Below are positions 8,909-17,348 of a stretch of 64,000 nucleotides of DNA, piece by piece. The position numbers and the translations under genes are program-made. The stretch lies in assembly GCF_007747215.1 (NCBI RefSeq), contig NZ_CP036273.1:3518322-3582321 (forward strand). The letters run 5' to 3'. Within the stretch, counting starts at the first letter, position 1, and every line of letters starts with the position of its first letter. The stretch is from Urbifossiella limnaea (GTDB lineage: Bacteria > Planctomycetota > Planctomycetia > Gemmatales > Gemmataceae). The notes beneath the pieces were generated by a model, which was not told where the DNA came from, ran no database searches, and saw only the letters and a list, made by a program, of their open reading frames with translations.

Positions 8909-9050
8909 GCGCGGACCCTCCCCGAACGACCCCGCCCGAAGAACGGAAGCGGACGGACGGAAGGGTCTTCCGACGCGTCCGCTCCTTCCTCCGTGGGGTC
9001 GTGGGACTGTAGACGCGCTGTGAAGCCGACTCCAGGGCCAAAGACGTGAC

Positions 9051-9593
9051 TCACGACGTGTCCGGCGAGTGCCAACGCCCCGTCACTCGACGCGGCCGCC
9101 CACGCCGGCGACGCCAGCGCCAGCGCGATTCCCGATCCAGGACGCGACGTAACGCCAGCCGGCACGCCACACTGCAGAAGCGACGGCTCGAACCCTCGGA
9201 CCGGACCGCGAACTCCACGTGGCACCCCGGCCGATGACACGAGCACGCCGCGAAATCTTCGGGGATTTCCGCCGGGCGCTGGCCCTCGCACGCCGCCGTG
9301 GTCGCCGTCGCAACAACGGCAGGTTCCATCGCCGCCGCTCGCTCCTGTCGTCGCAGACGATACCGAACGTGCTGCGCCCGCCGCCGCTCCCGACCCGACT
9401 CGCTCACCCGATACCGACGACTGGCCCGCCACCGCCGCCACTGCTGCGCCGACCGCGCACACGCCTCGCGGCAGTACCGCGACTGCGGACGCGACGGCAC
9501 AAACGCCTGCTCGCACCCCTTGAGCAGGCACCGGCGAACCCGAGAACGACGCCCCGGCTCTGGCCGAAGCGGTGTCGAACAGTGAAATGACAC
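9051..9593 (-). CDS. Double zinc-ribbon protein at the end of the IS21 element
   Basis: 180 aa with two similar zinc-finger-like units: CLLKGCEQAFVPSRPQ...YCREAC in the first third and CHRPGCHVEFAVRSEG...FCSVAC in the last half. Each has the form C-x4-C-x13-16-C-x3-C. The rest is Arg-rich, suggesting DNA or RNA binding. The GTG used here starts at the very terminus of the element, so the true start could lie a little inside. It is 140 bp upstream of the ParB-like gene and co-directional. Function unknown; probably an accessory factor of the transposon. Confidence 0.65.
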   Translation of the reverse strand: MSFHCSTPLRPEPGRRSRVRRCLLKGCEQAFVPSRPQSRYCREACARSAQQWRRWRASRRYRVSESGRERRRAQHVRYRLRRQERAAAMEPAVVATATTAACEGQRPAEIPEDFAACSCHRPGCHVEFAVRSEGSSRRFCSVACRLALRRVLDRESRWRWRRRRGRPRRVTGRWHSPDTS

Positions 9594-9912
9594 GGGCCTT
9601 CAGGGAGGCTTGTCCCCGACGGTCAAGTCTCGGAGCCAGGTTGACGCCTGGCTCCGAGGCGACTTCTTGCGGGTGGATCCAGTTCACATCACGAAGTGCT
9701 TCCAGACTACCACACCGCCCGGCCCACCCGTCCCCGCGAACGACACGCCCACTCCCGCGCCCTGGCTCGGGCCACACCGCGATCAGCCGCGCGCGCCCTG
9801 GCCCGGGCCACACCGCGAAAATGGCCCGGTCTTAAGCCGCTGCCGACAATCCTGGCCACCAAGCACGCCCTGGAGACCCGGGGGGCCGGCGGTTCGTGAC
9901 GGGGGGTGTCCG
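9593..9912. other. Noncoding stretch with a hairpin and a 26-bp direct repeat
   Basis: No convincing gene lies here. A perfect 12-bp hairpin (CTCGGAGCCAGG at 9629-9640, loop TTGACG, partner at 9647-9658) sits near the IS21 end. Two 26-bp copies of GCGCCCTGGC(T/C)CGGGCCAC... lie at 9757-9782 and 9793-9818, differing at one base. The last bases form the leader of the next gene. Confidence 0.6.
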
Positions 9913-11778
9913 ATGGCGTGGGGCAAAACCGACTACGAGGCCCTGACCGCCCGCGAGGCGTTCGGGAAGCTGACCCTCGACGACCTCCGGCCGCTGGCCG
10001 AGCTGGTCGCCGCCGACCCGCCGACGAAGAAGAGCGACATCGTCCCGCTCCTGGCCCGGGTGATGACGAACGAGGCCCGGGTCCGCGAGCTGTACGACGG
10101 CCTCGACCCGCTGTCGCGGGACGCCGTCCGGGTGGCCGCGGCCGACGCCAACGGGCGGCTCGACCGGGAGAAATTCCGGGCGTGGTTCGGCGAGCCGCCG
10201 CGGTTCGACGAGCCCGGCCCGGCTCCCCGGGGCCGGGCGTACGGGTACGGACGGTCGCAGCGACCGCCGACCCCGCTGCGGCTGTTCTTCCCCCGGTTCG
10301 ACTACCTGCCGACGGACACCCGGGACATCCTCCGCGGGTTCGTCCCGCCGCCCGACGCGTTCGCCGTCCCGACCGTCGACGCCCCACCGGCGACCCACAT
10401 CCTGTACGAGCAGGTCTGGCACGACCGGGGCAGCGTCAAGGAGGAGAAGGAGGAGCCGGTCCGGGTGCGGGAGACGGCGTCCGAGGCGGAGGCCGACGTC
10501 CGGGCGGTGCTCCGGCTCGTCGACGCCGGCAGGCTCCGGGTGACGGACAAGAAGCTGATCCCGACCGAGGCCGCCCGGCAGGCGGTGGCCGGGGTACTGG
10601 CCGGCGGCGACTTCTACGCCCCGGACGACGCCTCCGAGTCCAGGTACGACCCGGCCGCGGACATCTCGATCAAGGCGTTCGCCTGGCCGGTGCTGGTGCA
10701 GGCCGGCGGGCTGGCCGAGAAGAGCGGGGACGCTCTGAAACTCACCGCGGCCGGAAAGAAGGCCCTGACCGCCCCGCCCGCGGACGTGCTGCGCAAGCTC
10801 TGGGCGGCCTGGCTGAAGACCCGGCAGTTCGACGAGTTCGCCCGGGTGGACGCGATCAAGGGGCAGGGCCGGGCACGGATGAGTGCCGCCGCCGGGAGGC
10901 GGAAGCTGGTGGCCGACGCCCTGGCCGCCTGCCCGGCCGGGCGGTGGTTCACCGTGGAGGACTTCTTCCGGCTCTTGCGGGCGACGGGGCGGGAGTTCGT
11001 GGTCGCCAACGCGGCCCACGCGCTGTACATCGCCGAGCACTACTACGGGAACCTGGGGTACGACGACGAGCACGCCTGGGAGCAGCTTCAGGGGCGGTTC
11101 GTGCTGGCCTTCCTGTTCGAGTCCGCCGCCACCCTCGGAGTGGTCGACGTGGCCTACGTTCCGCCGCAGGGGGTACGGCACGACTTCCACGGCCGGTGGG
11201 GGGCGGACGAGTTCGAGTGCCTGTCCCGGTACGACGGGCTCTTGTGCCTGCGGGTCAACCCGCTCGGGGCGTGGCTGCTTGGGACCACCGACGCATACCG
11301 TCCGGCGGCCCCGGCCCGGACCGGGGTGCTGCGGGTGCTGGCCAACCGGGACGTGGTCGCCGCCGGCCCGCTCCCGGCGGCCGACCGGCTGACCCTGGGG
11401 CGGTTTGCCGACCCGGCGTCCGAGGGGGTGTGGAAGCTGTCGGCCGAGAAGATCCTCGGGGTGGTCGAGAAGGGCGGGAGCGTGGACGAGCTGGAGCAGT
11501 TCCTGGCGTCGCGGGCGGCGGGGGAAGTGCCCCGCACGGTCACCACCTTTCTGGCCGACCTGCGGGCCAAGGCCGGCCGGCTGGTCGACGCCGGGCCGGC
11601 CCGGCTGATTGCGTGTGCCGACGAACACATAGCGGCCGAGCTGGCGTCCGACCGGCGATTGAAGGGGATGTGCCTTCGGGCCGGGGACAGGTTCGTGGTG
11701 GTCCGTGAGTCCGATCTGGACGCGGTACGGAAGGTGGCCTGGCGGCTCGGTTTCGTCTGGCCGGTCCCGCCCGGGTGA
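9913..11778 (+). CDS. XPB/Ssl2-like helicase-associated domain protein
   Basis: 621 aa from ATG 9913 (MAWGKTDYEAL). The last ~100 residues match the Helicase_C_3/XPB-Ssl2-like associated domain (ARLIACADEHIAAELASD, RLKGMCLRAGD, ESDLDAVRKVAWRLG). The long N-terminal part has helical winged-helix-like segments. No Walker A or DExH motif is seen, so this is not itself a helicase. It lies just upstream of a helicase-like gene cluster. Relatives occur in actinobacteria and planctomycetes with unclear function; a DNA repair or replication partner role is a guess. Confidence 0.7.
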   Translation: MAWGKTDYEALTAREAFGKLTLDDLRPLAELVAADPPTKKSDIVPLLARVMTNEARVRELYDGLDPLSRDAVRVAAADANGRLDREKFRAWFGEPPRFDEPGPAPRGRAYGYGRSQRPPTPLRLFFPRFDYLPTDTRDILRGFVPPPDAFAVPTVDAPPATHILYEQVWHDRGSVKEEKEEPVRVRETASEAEADVRAVLRLVDAGRLRVTDKKLIPTEAARQAVAGVLAGGDFYAPDDASESRYDPAADISIKAFAWPVLVQAGGLAEKSGDALKLTAAGKKALTAPPADVLRKLWAAWLKTRQFDEFARVDAIKGQGRARMSAAAGRRKLVADALAACPAGRWFTVEDFFRLLRATGREFVVANAAHALYIAEHYYGNLGYDDEHAWEQLQGRFVLAFLFESAATLGVVDVAYVPPQGVRHDFHGRWGADEFECLSRYDGLLCLRVNPLGAWLLGTTDAYRPAAPARTGVLRVLANRDVVAAGPLPAADRLTLGRFADPASEGVWKLSAEKILGVVEKGGSVDELEQFLASRAAGEVPRTVTTFLADLRAKAGRLVDAGPARLIACADEHIAAELASDRRLKGMCLRAGDRFVVVRESDLDAVRKVAWRLGFVWPVPPG

Positions 11779-11892
11779 GGGCCTGGGGTGGAACCCGGAT
11801 GCCGGCTTTGCAGCGTGCCGTTCCCCTCGTCTGGCTGTCAACCGTCAGCGATTAGTCGCTGCAATTCTTCCCAGTTCACAAGCGACTCGAAG

Positions 11893-12423
11893 CCCCTGCC
11901 GCGGAACCGCGACCGGATCGCCGGAGAGCTGCGCGGGATGGTGGAGAAGTGGAAGGCCGCCGGCCGGCCGCCGGACGAGGCGGCCCGGCACCCGTCGTTC
12001 CCCGAGTGGGCCAGGGAGGTGGGCGGGATCTTGATGGTGAGCGGGTTCGAGGGGTTCCTGGCGAACCGGGTGACGCGGCTGTCGGAGGACGATCCGGTCC
12101 GACGGGGGTTGGCGCTCCTGGGGGCGGCGTACCCGGCCGCGTGGGACCGGACCGACGACTGGGCCGCCCGGGTGGCCAAACTCGGGCTCACGAAGGTGTG
12201 GATCCCGGTCGCGGACCAGGACACGGCCGACGGGCGGGTCCGGGGGACGGGCGTCGTGCTGTCGAACCACGCGGGGGAGACCGTCGTGGCCGAGACCGAG
12301 GACGCGCTCATCACGCTCCAGTTGCAGAAGGCCCGCCGCCGATTCGAGGGCGGCGAGCCGCAGACCCGGTATCGGTTCGACGTCGTCGACCGGCGTCCGA
12401 TCCCGGTCGACGCGGACGAGTAG
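11893..12423 (+). pseudogene. C-terminal fragment of a helicase/primase-like protein
   Basis: The open frame starts abruptly in LPRNRDRIAGELRGMVEKW and continues through HPSFPEWAREVGGILMVSG, FLANR and DDPVRRGLALLGAAYP to an Asp/Glu end at 12423. The HPxFxxWAxxVGGIL pattern resembles the tail of large plasmid or phage helicase-primase proteins. No start with a ribosome site and no ATPase motifs precede it. The bases before 11893 look noncoding. I therefore read it as a 5'-truncated remnant. An in-frame ATG at 11788 could make a 211-aa product. Confidence 0.5.
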
Positions 12424-12575
12424 AAGGACTCGGCCGGGGGCGGATTTTCTGCCCCCGGCTTGTCGGGCAATCACAGAACGCACAGGGCGTACTCCGGTCG
12501 CCGCGGGCGGGCCGGAAGGGGTAACGAGCAGACGAGTGCGAATCCGCAATGAAGCAGGGGCGAAAACGCCTCTGA

Positions 12576-12598
12576 GGGCCTCCCCCCAAGGGAGGCCC
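12576..12598. terminator. Hairpin in the gap before the helicase-amidoligase gene
   Basis: A 9-bp perfect stem (GGGCCTCCC with GGGAGGCCC) has a CCCAA loop. No T-run follows, so it may be a terminator or an mRNA stability hairpin. The rest of 12424-12676 shows no gene. Confidence 0.45.
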
Positions 12599-13496
12599 GA
12601 CGTGCCGAAAAGCCAGGACACCCATCTCAGGTTGGCGTTCCGAGCTTGCAGAGTAGGGGTGTCTGAAGGAATGTACATGCCGGTCCAAGCTGACCAGAGG
12701 TTAGCGTCTCCATCGACTGCCAGTGGATCTCGACGAGGTCCGACCATCACCCCCGAAGCGGTCGAGGCGACACTGTCTCGGATGCCGCTGCGAGATTACC
12801 AGAAAGATGCCGTCCGGGCGTACTTCGCCGGCATCCGGGACCGCAACAAAGTCAAAGTGGTCGAGTTGCCCACCGGCACCGGCAAGACCTGGGTCGGCGT
12901 CGCTGTCGCCGCCTGTCTGATGGAGGCCGGGCAGACGGTCCTTTGGGTGTGCAAGAGCCGGCGGCTGTTGCGGCAGGCCGCCGGCGAGTTCGCCCGCTAC
13001 TTCCCCGAGTACGCCGGCCGGGTCCGGTGGCTCGACAGCAAGCGGTGTCCTGGGCGGCTGCTTCGCGGCGGCCTGGTGTTCACGACGTTGCAGTCCTGGC
13101 ACCGCCGGCGGCACCGGCTCCCGGACACGATCTCCCCCGCCGCGAACCCGGCGGTGGTCTGGGACGAGGTCCACTGGGCGTTCCACAAGTCGATCGGGCG
13201 GTCCTTCCGCGAGGTGTACCGGAGGCAGGTGCCGATCCTCGGCCTGAGTGCGACGCCAATGGCGTCGAACTGGGCCGAAGTGATCTACCGGAAGACGCCC
13301 GAGGACTTTTTCGGGACGGTGCTGGCCACCCCCGAGTTCGAGCATGTGGAAACCGGGGTGGTCTGGACCCCGGACGTGCGGCGCGATGAGTTCACCTCCG
13401 ATTCGCTCCGGGTGCTGGCGGCCGACGGCGGCCGGAACGCTCTGGTCGTGGGCAAGGTGGTCGAACTACTGACGACCGGCCGGGCCAAGAGCATCC

Positions 13497-14560
13497 TAAG
13501 CAGTTGGCCCCGATTGCGTACCATGTTTCATGATCCGCGTTCACCTCACCGTTGCGACGCAGTCCGAGTTGCAGGCTCTCCGGCGGGACCCCCTCCCGCC
13601 CCGGGTACGGGATCGGCTGGAGATGGTCCTGCTGTCCGACGCCGGGTGGTCCCCGCCCCGGATCGCCCGGCACCTCGGGTGTGACCCGCAGACCGCCCGG
13701 GCCGTGATCCACGGGTTCAACGCCCGGGGGGTGCCGGCCCTCTACCCCGGCAAGCCCGGGCCGGCCCCCAACTACGCCCGCCGGGATCAGGTGGCCGCCC
13801 GGCTGACCGACCTGCTCGGCCAGGACCGGACGTGGACGGCGGCCCAACTGGCCGACGCCCTCCGCCCCAACGGGATCCGGCTCCGTGCCCGTCAGGTCCG
13901 TCGGTACCTCGCCCGACTGCGGGCCGGGTACCGGCGGACGGCCTCGACCCTGGAGCACAAGCAGAACCGGCCCAAGGTCGCCCGGGCGGCGGCCGTCCTG
14001 GGCGGCCTGCAACGGAAGGCCCGGGAGGGCCGGCTGGTCCTGGACTATCTCGACCAGTGCGGGTTCGCCCCGTCGCTGCCCGGTGGGTACTCGTGGTGCC
14101 TGCCGGGCCAGCGGAAGCGGGTCCGGTACGAGTACCCCCAAGGTCGGCGGGTCAACGTCCTGGCCACCTACGAGCCGCTCGGCCCGGCCCCCCGCTTGGA
14201 TGCCGTGCCGTTCGAGCGGACGCTCACGTCGGACGACCTCGTGGCCTACCTGCGGGGGAGGCCCGCGGTCGGGCGACCCCGGGTGGTGGTTCTGGACAAC
14301 GCCCCGATCCACACCAGCAAGGTGGTCAAGGCCGCCCGGCCCGAGCTGGCGAAGTCGGGGGTCTACCTGTACTACCTGCCGGCGTACAGCCCCGAGTTGA
14401 ACCGGATCGAGGCCGTGTTCAAGCAGGTCAAGCACCACGAGATCCCGACCCGCAGTTACGCCACCCGGTCCGATCTGCGGGCGGCCGTCGAGCAGGGCTT
14501 CAACTCATATGCCCAAAAGCTCCGCCCAGAACCTGGGAAACAACTACGGCCGGCTGCTTA
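13497..14560 (+). mobile_element. IS630-family element inserted in the helicase-amidoligase gene
   Basis: The element is flanked by TA on both sides (13497-13498 and 14559-14560), the target duplication typical of IS630/Tc1-type transposition. The ends share TAAGCAG-NN-GGCC in inverted orientation. It holds one transposase gene whose stop codon uses the flanking TA plus the next host G. Precise removal restores the host frame, which suggests a fairly recent insertion. Confidence 0.9.
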
Positions 14561-14561
14561 G
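13530..14561 (+). CDS. IS630-family transposase
   Basis: 343 aa, intact. Two N-terminal helix-turn-helix units come first (PPRIARHLGCDPQTARAVIHGF, then the WTAAQLADALRPNGIRL region). The DDE core follows: the first Asp in LVLDYLDQCGFAPS, the second in RVVVLDNAPIHTS, and Glu in YSPELNRIEAVFKQVK. This is the single-protein IS630 form, not the frameshifted one. It starts 33 bp inside the left end. Confidence 0.93.
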   Translation: MIRVHLTVATQSELQALRRDPLPPRVRDRLEMVLLSDAGWSPPRIARHLGCDPQTARAVIHGFNARGVPALYPGKPGPAPNYARRDQVAARLTDLLGQDRTWTAAQLADALRPNGIRLRARQVRRYLARLRAGYRRTASTLEHKQNRPKVARAAAVLGGLQRKAREGRLVLDYLDQCGFAPSLPGGYSWCLPGQRKRVRYEYPQGRRVNVLATYEPLGPAPRLDAVPFERTLTSDDLVAYLRGRPAVGRPRVVVLDNAPIHTSKVVKAARPELAKSGVYLYYLPAYSPELNRIEAVFKQVKHHEIPTRSYATRSDLRAAVEQGFNSYAQKLRPEPGKQLRPAA

Positions 14562-16076
14562 TGTTCGCCGCCAACATCCCCCTCGCCCAGGAACTCGCCC
14601 GGCGGCTGTCCGAGTCGGGTGTGCCGGCCAGGGCCGTCCACTCGCAACAGTCCGTCCGCGAGCAGGAAGAGGCCGAGCGGCTGTTCAGGACCGACGCGGT
14701 GAACGTCCTGGTGAACGTGGACCAACTGACCGAGGGCTTCGACCACCCGCCGGTCGACGCCGTGCTGCTCACCCGCCCCACCCGCAGCCTCCGGCGGTGG
14801 GTTCAGATGGTCGGCCGGGGTGCCCGAATGGCCCCGGGCAAGGACACCTTCCTGGTGGTGGACTTCGCCGACAACATCACCCGGTTCGGCGGCGAGGTGG
14901 TGCGGGCCGGCACGGTCTACCCGTCGCTGGCTCGGGAAGCGAGGCCGCGTACGTACCACCCCCCGGCCCGCCACACCGAGCCGCCCGACGTCCCGAAGTT
15001 CGAGAACTACGTGATCCCCGGGTTCGGGACGATCACGATCGCGCTGGGGCAGACGTTCGGGTTCGAGATCGAGCTGACGGCGCGGGATGACGTCCCCGAC
15101 GTCGGACCCGAATGGCGGCGGGTCGCCCGGAGCCTGATCGACCACCTGGGCCGACACGTCACCGCCCCGGTCCACCCGGAGCCGCTGACCGGCAAGGGCG
15201 GGCCGCTCACCGCCTGGCGGGTCACGTACGACGGCTCGGCGGGCTGGGAGGTCGTCAGCCCAATTCTCGTGGACGCGGGCGGGGTCGACGAACTTCAGCG
15301 GGCGTGTCGGGCGATCACCGAACTGGTTGAGGGGAGCGGCGGCGAGGTGCGCGTCAACCACCGCACCGGGCTGCACCTGGCGCTGGCGACCCGGCTGGAC
15401 ACGGACGACCGGCACCGCGGGTTCGTGAAGCTCGTCCAGCGGCTAGAACCCGGGCTGTTCACTCTCGTCGCCCCGTCGCGGCTCTACCCCTTCGACCTGC
15501 ACGGGGGCGGGTATTCTCGCCGTGCGGGGAACGAATTCTGCCTGCCGCTCCGCGGCCTCGGCGAGCCCGACCAGCTCGACCTGGGCGGGTTCGTGCGGGC
15601 CTACCGGAATCGCTACCACACCGTCAACCTGACCAAGGCCCGGGGCGGCGTGCCGCTGCTCGAAGTGCGTATGCACCACGGCACCCACGACTTCAACAAG
15701 ATCGCACTCTGGCTGTCGCTGTGGATGCAGTTGTTCAACGCCGCCCACTACAAGTGGGGCGGCCCCGCCCGGCCGGGGCTCGTGTTTCCCGGGCGCAACC
15801 GCCGGATCGCACTGGCCGACGTTCAACAGGAGGACATCGTCGCCCTCCTGAAGGCCGAGGGCGTCCTGCTCACCCCCGAGTTCGAACGCCTGCTGCGGGA
15901 CAGGCGGACAGAGTTACGACCGGCCTGGGAGAAGGTGATGTGGAACCGGGTCGGGCGGTGGAAGGCGGACGGCTGGTACGACTGACACGGGTCGGTCTCG
16001 CACAAGTCAACGGCCTCTGTTGACCCGATAGGGTGGGACGCGATACGGTGTTCGGCTCGGACCCAGATACGAAGAA

Positions 16077-16116
16077 CGCCGGCCGAGCTGTTTTTGCGGA
16101 CAGCGCTCGGCCGGCG
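16077..16116. promoter_or_regulatory. 12-bp inverted repeat upstream of the replication-like gene
   Basis: CGCCGGCCGAGC at 16077-16088 is exactly repeated in inverted form at 16105-16116, with a T-rich 16-base loop. It ends 16 bp before the GTG of the next gene and just before that gene's ribosome site. It may be an operator or an attenuating hairpin for the gene at 16133. Confidence 0.55.
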
Positions 16117-16132
16117 TCCAGGAGAAAACGAC

Positions 16133-16876
16133 GTGAGTGTACGCGCTTCCAAGAGGGCGGTCAAGAACGGTACGGCCGACGAGCCCAGCCCGACGACGAC
16201 GGGGGATCAGTTTTCAAAACCACTTTTAGGATCAAGACCCACGCCCGCTCGTGGGGAGGGCGTACGGGGTCGCGCCCCGGCGTCGAAGCGGTTGGCCGGC
16301 TGCCTGCCGGCGTTGCTCGCCGGCACCCCGAACGGCAGCGCCACCGGTGCGCCGCGGTTCCTATCGCCGCGTGAGGAGCCCACGTTCAACTCGCTCACCC
16401 AGGGGGAGGACGAGGACGAGTCGGACGGCGAGTACCTCGACCCGGGCTCACCCCCCGACTTCGTCGGGAGCAAGTACCAGCGGACCGCCGGCGACGGCCA
16501 GCCCGGCACGTTCGGCCCCGACTGGGTCGCGCGCGTCACCGGGTCGAACAAGGCCGAGTACCTGGTCCTCGCCCAGATCGCGTACTGGTTCGCCGCGACC
16601 AAGAAGGGCAAGTTGAAGGTGACAGTGTTCTGGCAGGACCGGTGGTGGCTGTACAAGTTCTACAGGCAGCTGGCCGCGGACGTCCGGGTGCTGACCCCGT
16701 CCGAGGTCCGCTGGGGGGTCCGGTCGCTCGTGAAGAAGGGAATCCTAATCACGCACTACAACCCGGGGCGGCGGAAGCCCAAGCTGTACCGGATCGACCC
16801 GGGGGTGGTCGGCGAGCTGGACGAGGCGGCCGAGCGGCGTATCGAGGCGGCCGGGCGGAAGCAGGAGGATTGGTGA
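16133..16876 (+). CDS. Winged-helix protein, possible replication initiator
   Basis: 247 aa from GTG 16133, which has AGGAGA seven bases upstream. The first ~120 residues are low-complexity and acidic (EDEDESDGEYLDPG). The C-terminal half looks like a winged helix: AEYLVLAQIAYWF, FWQDRWWLYKFYRQL, TPSEVRWGVRSLVKKGILIT, RRKPKLYRIDP. This is the layout of plasmid or phage replication-initiation proteins, but I do not recognise a named family. Its stop overlaps the start of a small repeat-encoding gene (TGATG), and a tandem-repeat array follows. That context favours a replication role. Confidence 0.6.
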   Translation: MSVRASKRAVKNGTADEPSPTTTGDQFSKPLLGSRPTPARGEGVRGRAPASKRLAGCLPALLAGTPNGSATGAPRFLSPREEPTFNSLTQGEDEDESDGEYLDPGSPPDFVGSKYQRTAGDGQPGTFGPDWVARVTGSNKAEYLVLAQIAYWFAATKKGKLKVTVFWQDRWWLYKFYRQLAADVRVLTPSEVRWGVRSLVKKGILITHYNPGRRKPKLYRIDPGVVGELDEAAERRIEAAGRKQEDW

Positions 16877-17007
16877 TGGTGGCGCTGAATCGTGACTGGG
16901 CGAAATCGCACTGTGAGGGCGGTGTGATACGCCAGGGGGGTGGCGTCGTACGCCAGGGGGGTGGCGTACGACGTCAGGGGGGTGGCGTACGACGCCAGTC
17001 CATCTAA
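16876..17007 (+). CDS. Small 43-aa protein of four GGGVxRQ repeats
   Basis: The ATG overlaps the preceding stop (TGATG), and GGAGGAT lies just upstream, so translational coupling is likely. After a short lead (MVALNRDWAKSHCEG) the protein is a repeated heptapeptide: GGVIRQ, GGGVVRQ, GGGVRRQ, GGGVRRQ, then SI. No function is known. The repeat may exist for the DNA rather than the protein (see the repeat entry). Alternatively it is a real basic peptide that binds nucleic acid. Confidence 0.45.
   Translation: MVALNRDWAKSHCEGGVIRQGGGVVRQGGGVRRQGGGVRRQSI
16919..17001. repeat. Four tandem 21-bp repeats, iteron-like
   Basis: The unit is close to GGCGTACGACGCCAGGGGGGT, repeated four times with alternation of CGTACG and TACGAC cores. 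Copies carry short palindromes (GGCGT...ACGCC). The 21-bp unit is close to two DNA turns, the spacing of iterons at plasmid origins. It lies directly after a winged-helix gene and before a 340-bp gene-poor stretch. An origin is inferred, not shown. Confidence 0.5.
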
Positions 17008-17348
17008 GAGAGATTACCCAGAAGGCTACCACCAGAGATCACCATTCAGAGACAAGAATTGACTGGGCTCCGGCTCCGCCGGGAGCGAGGCCCTTTTCTT
17101 GTTTTGTCGGAGACGATGGTCATGACCGACGCGACCGGGTCCGCACCGACCGACGACTCCGTCTCCGATCAGGCTCTCGGGCTCGACACCCGGCCGTGCC
17201 CCGACCCGGACTCGTGTCCGACGGCGGGAAGCAGAACCTGGTGACGTGCGACTTCATCACCGACGGGCGGGTGCTGCGAGCGGGCGAGTGATGACCCATT
17301 GTGTGACGCGATCCGAGTTAATCCAAAAACCACTTTTGAGGTATCTTT
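17008..17348. other. Gene-poor stretch after the repeats
   Basis: No solid gene is seen. Two short frames (17116-17244 and about 17215-17291, ending LVTCDFITDGRVLRAGE) overlap in different frames and could be one frameshifted small gene. AAAACCACTTTT at 17323-17336 repeats a string also found near 16215. GAGG at 17337-17340 is the ribosome site of the next gene. Confidence 0.5.

Larger units (their letters stand above)
5585..9592 (-). mobile_element. IS21-family element with two accessory genes, about 4.0 kb
   Basis: The span contains, on the minus strand, a zinc-ribbon gene, a ParB-like gene, istA and istB. All are closely packed, three of them by coupled or near-coupled junctions. The proposed ends start TGTCGATCGCGG (5585) and, read inward from the right, TGTCATTTCACTG (9592). 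Both have the TGT...ACA form of IS21 ends, but similarity beyond TGTC is low. No clear target duplication is seen. The left end cuts the DUF1016 gene. At 4 kb it is longer than a standard 2-2.5 kb IS21, owing to the two extra genes. Confidence 0.7.
12677..15985 (+). pseudogene. SF2 DExH helicase fused to an amidoligase domain, interrupted by IS630
   Basis: The gene is split by the IS630 element at 13497-14560. Removing 13499-14560 (the element plus one TA) joins AKSIL to VFAANIPLAQEL in frame and gives a 748-aa protein. Residue numbers below refer to that protein. The helicase has TGTGKT near 66-71, DEVH at 163-166, SAT at 191-193, a TEGFDHPPVD motif, and QMVGRGAR near 356. From about residue 435 an Amidoligase_2-like domain follows: GFEIEL near 441-446, a GLHLAL motif, RNRYHTVNL, and EVRMHHGTHDFNK. 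Amidoligases form amide or peptide bonds using ATP. ATG 12677 is chosen for its upstream GAAGGA; ATG 12671 is an alternative. Confidence 0.82.

Noticed and set aside
16919-17001. Tandem repeats as a CRISPR array
   Set aside because: Units are directly adjacent with no unique spacers and no cas genes nearby.
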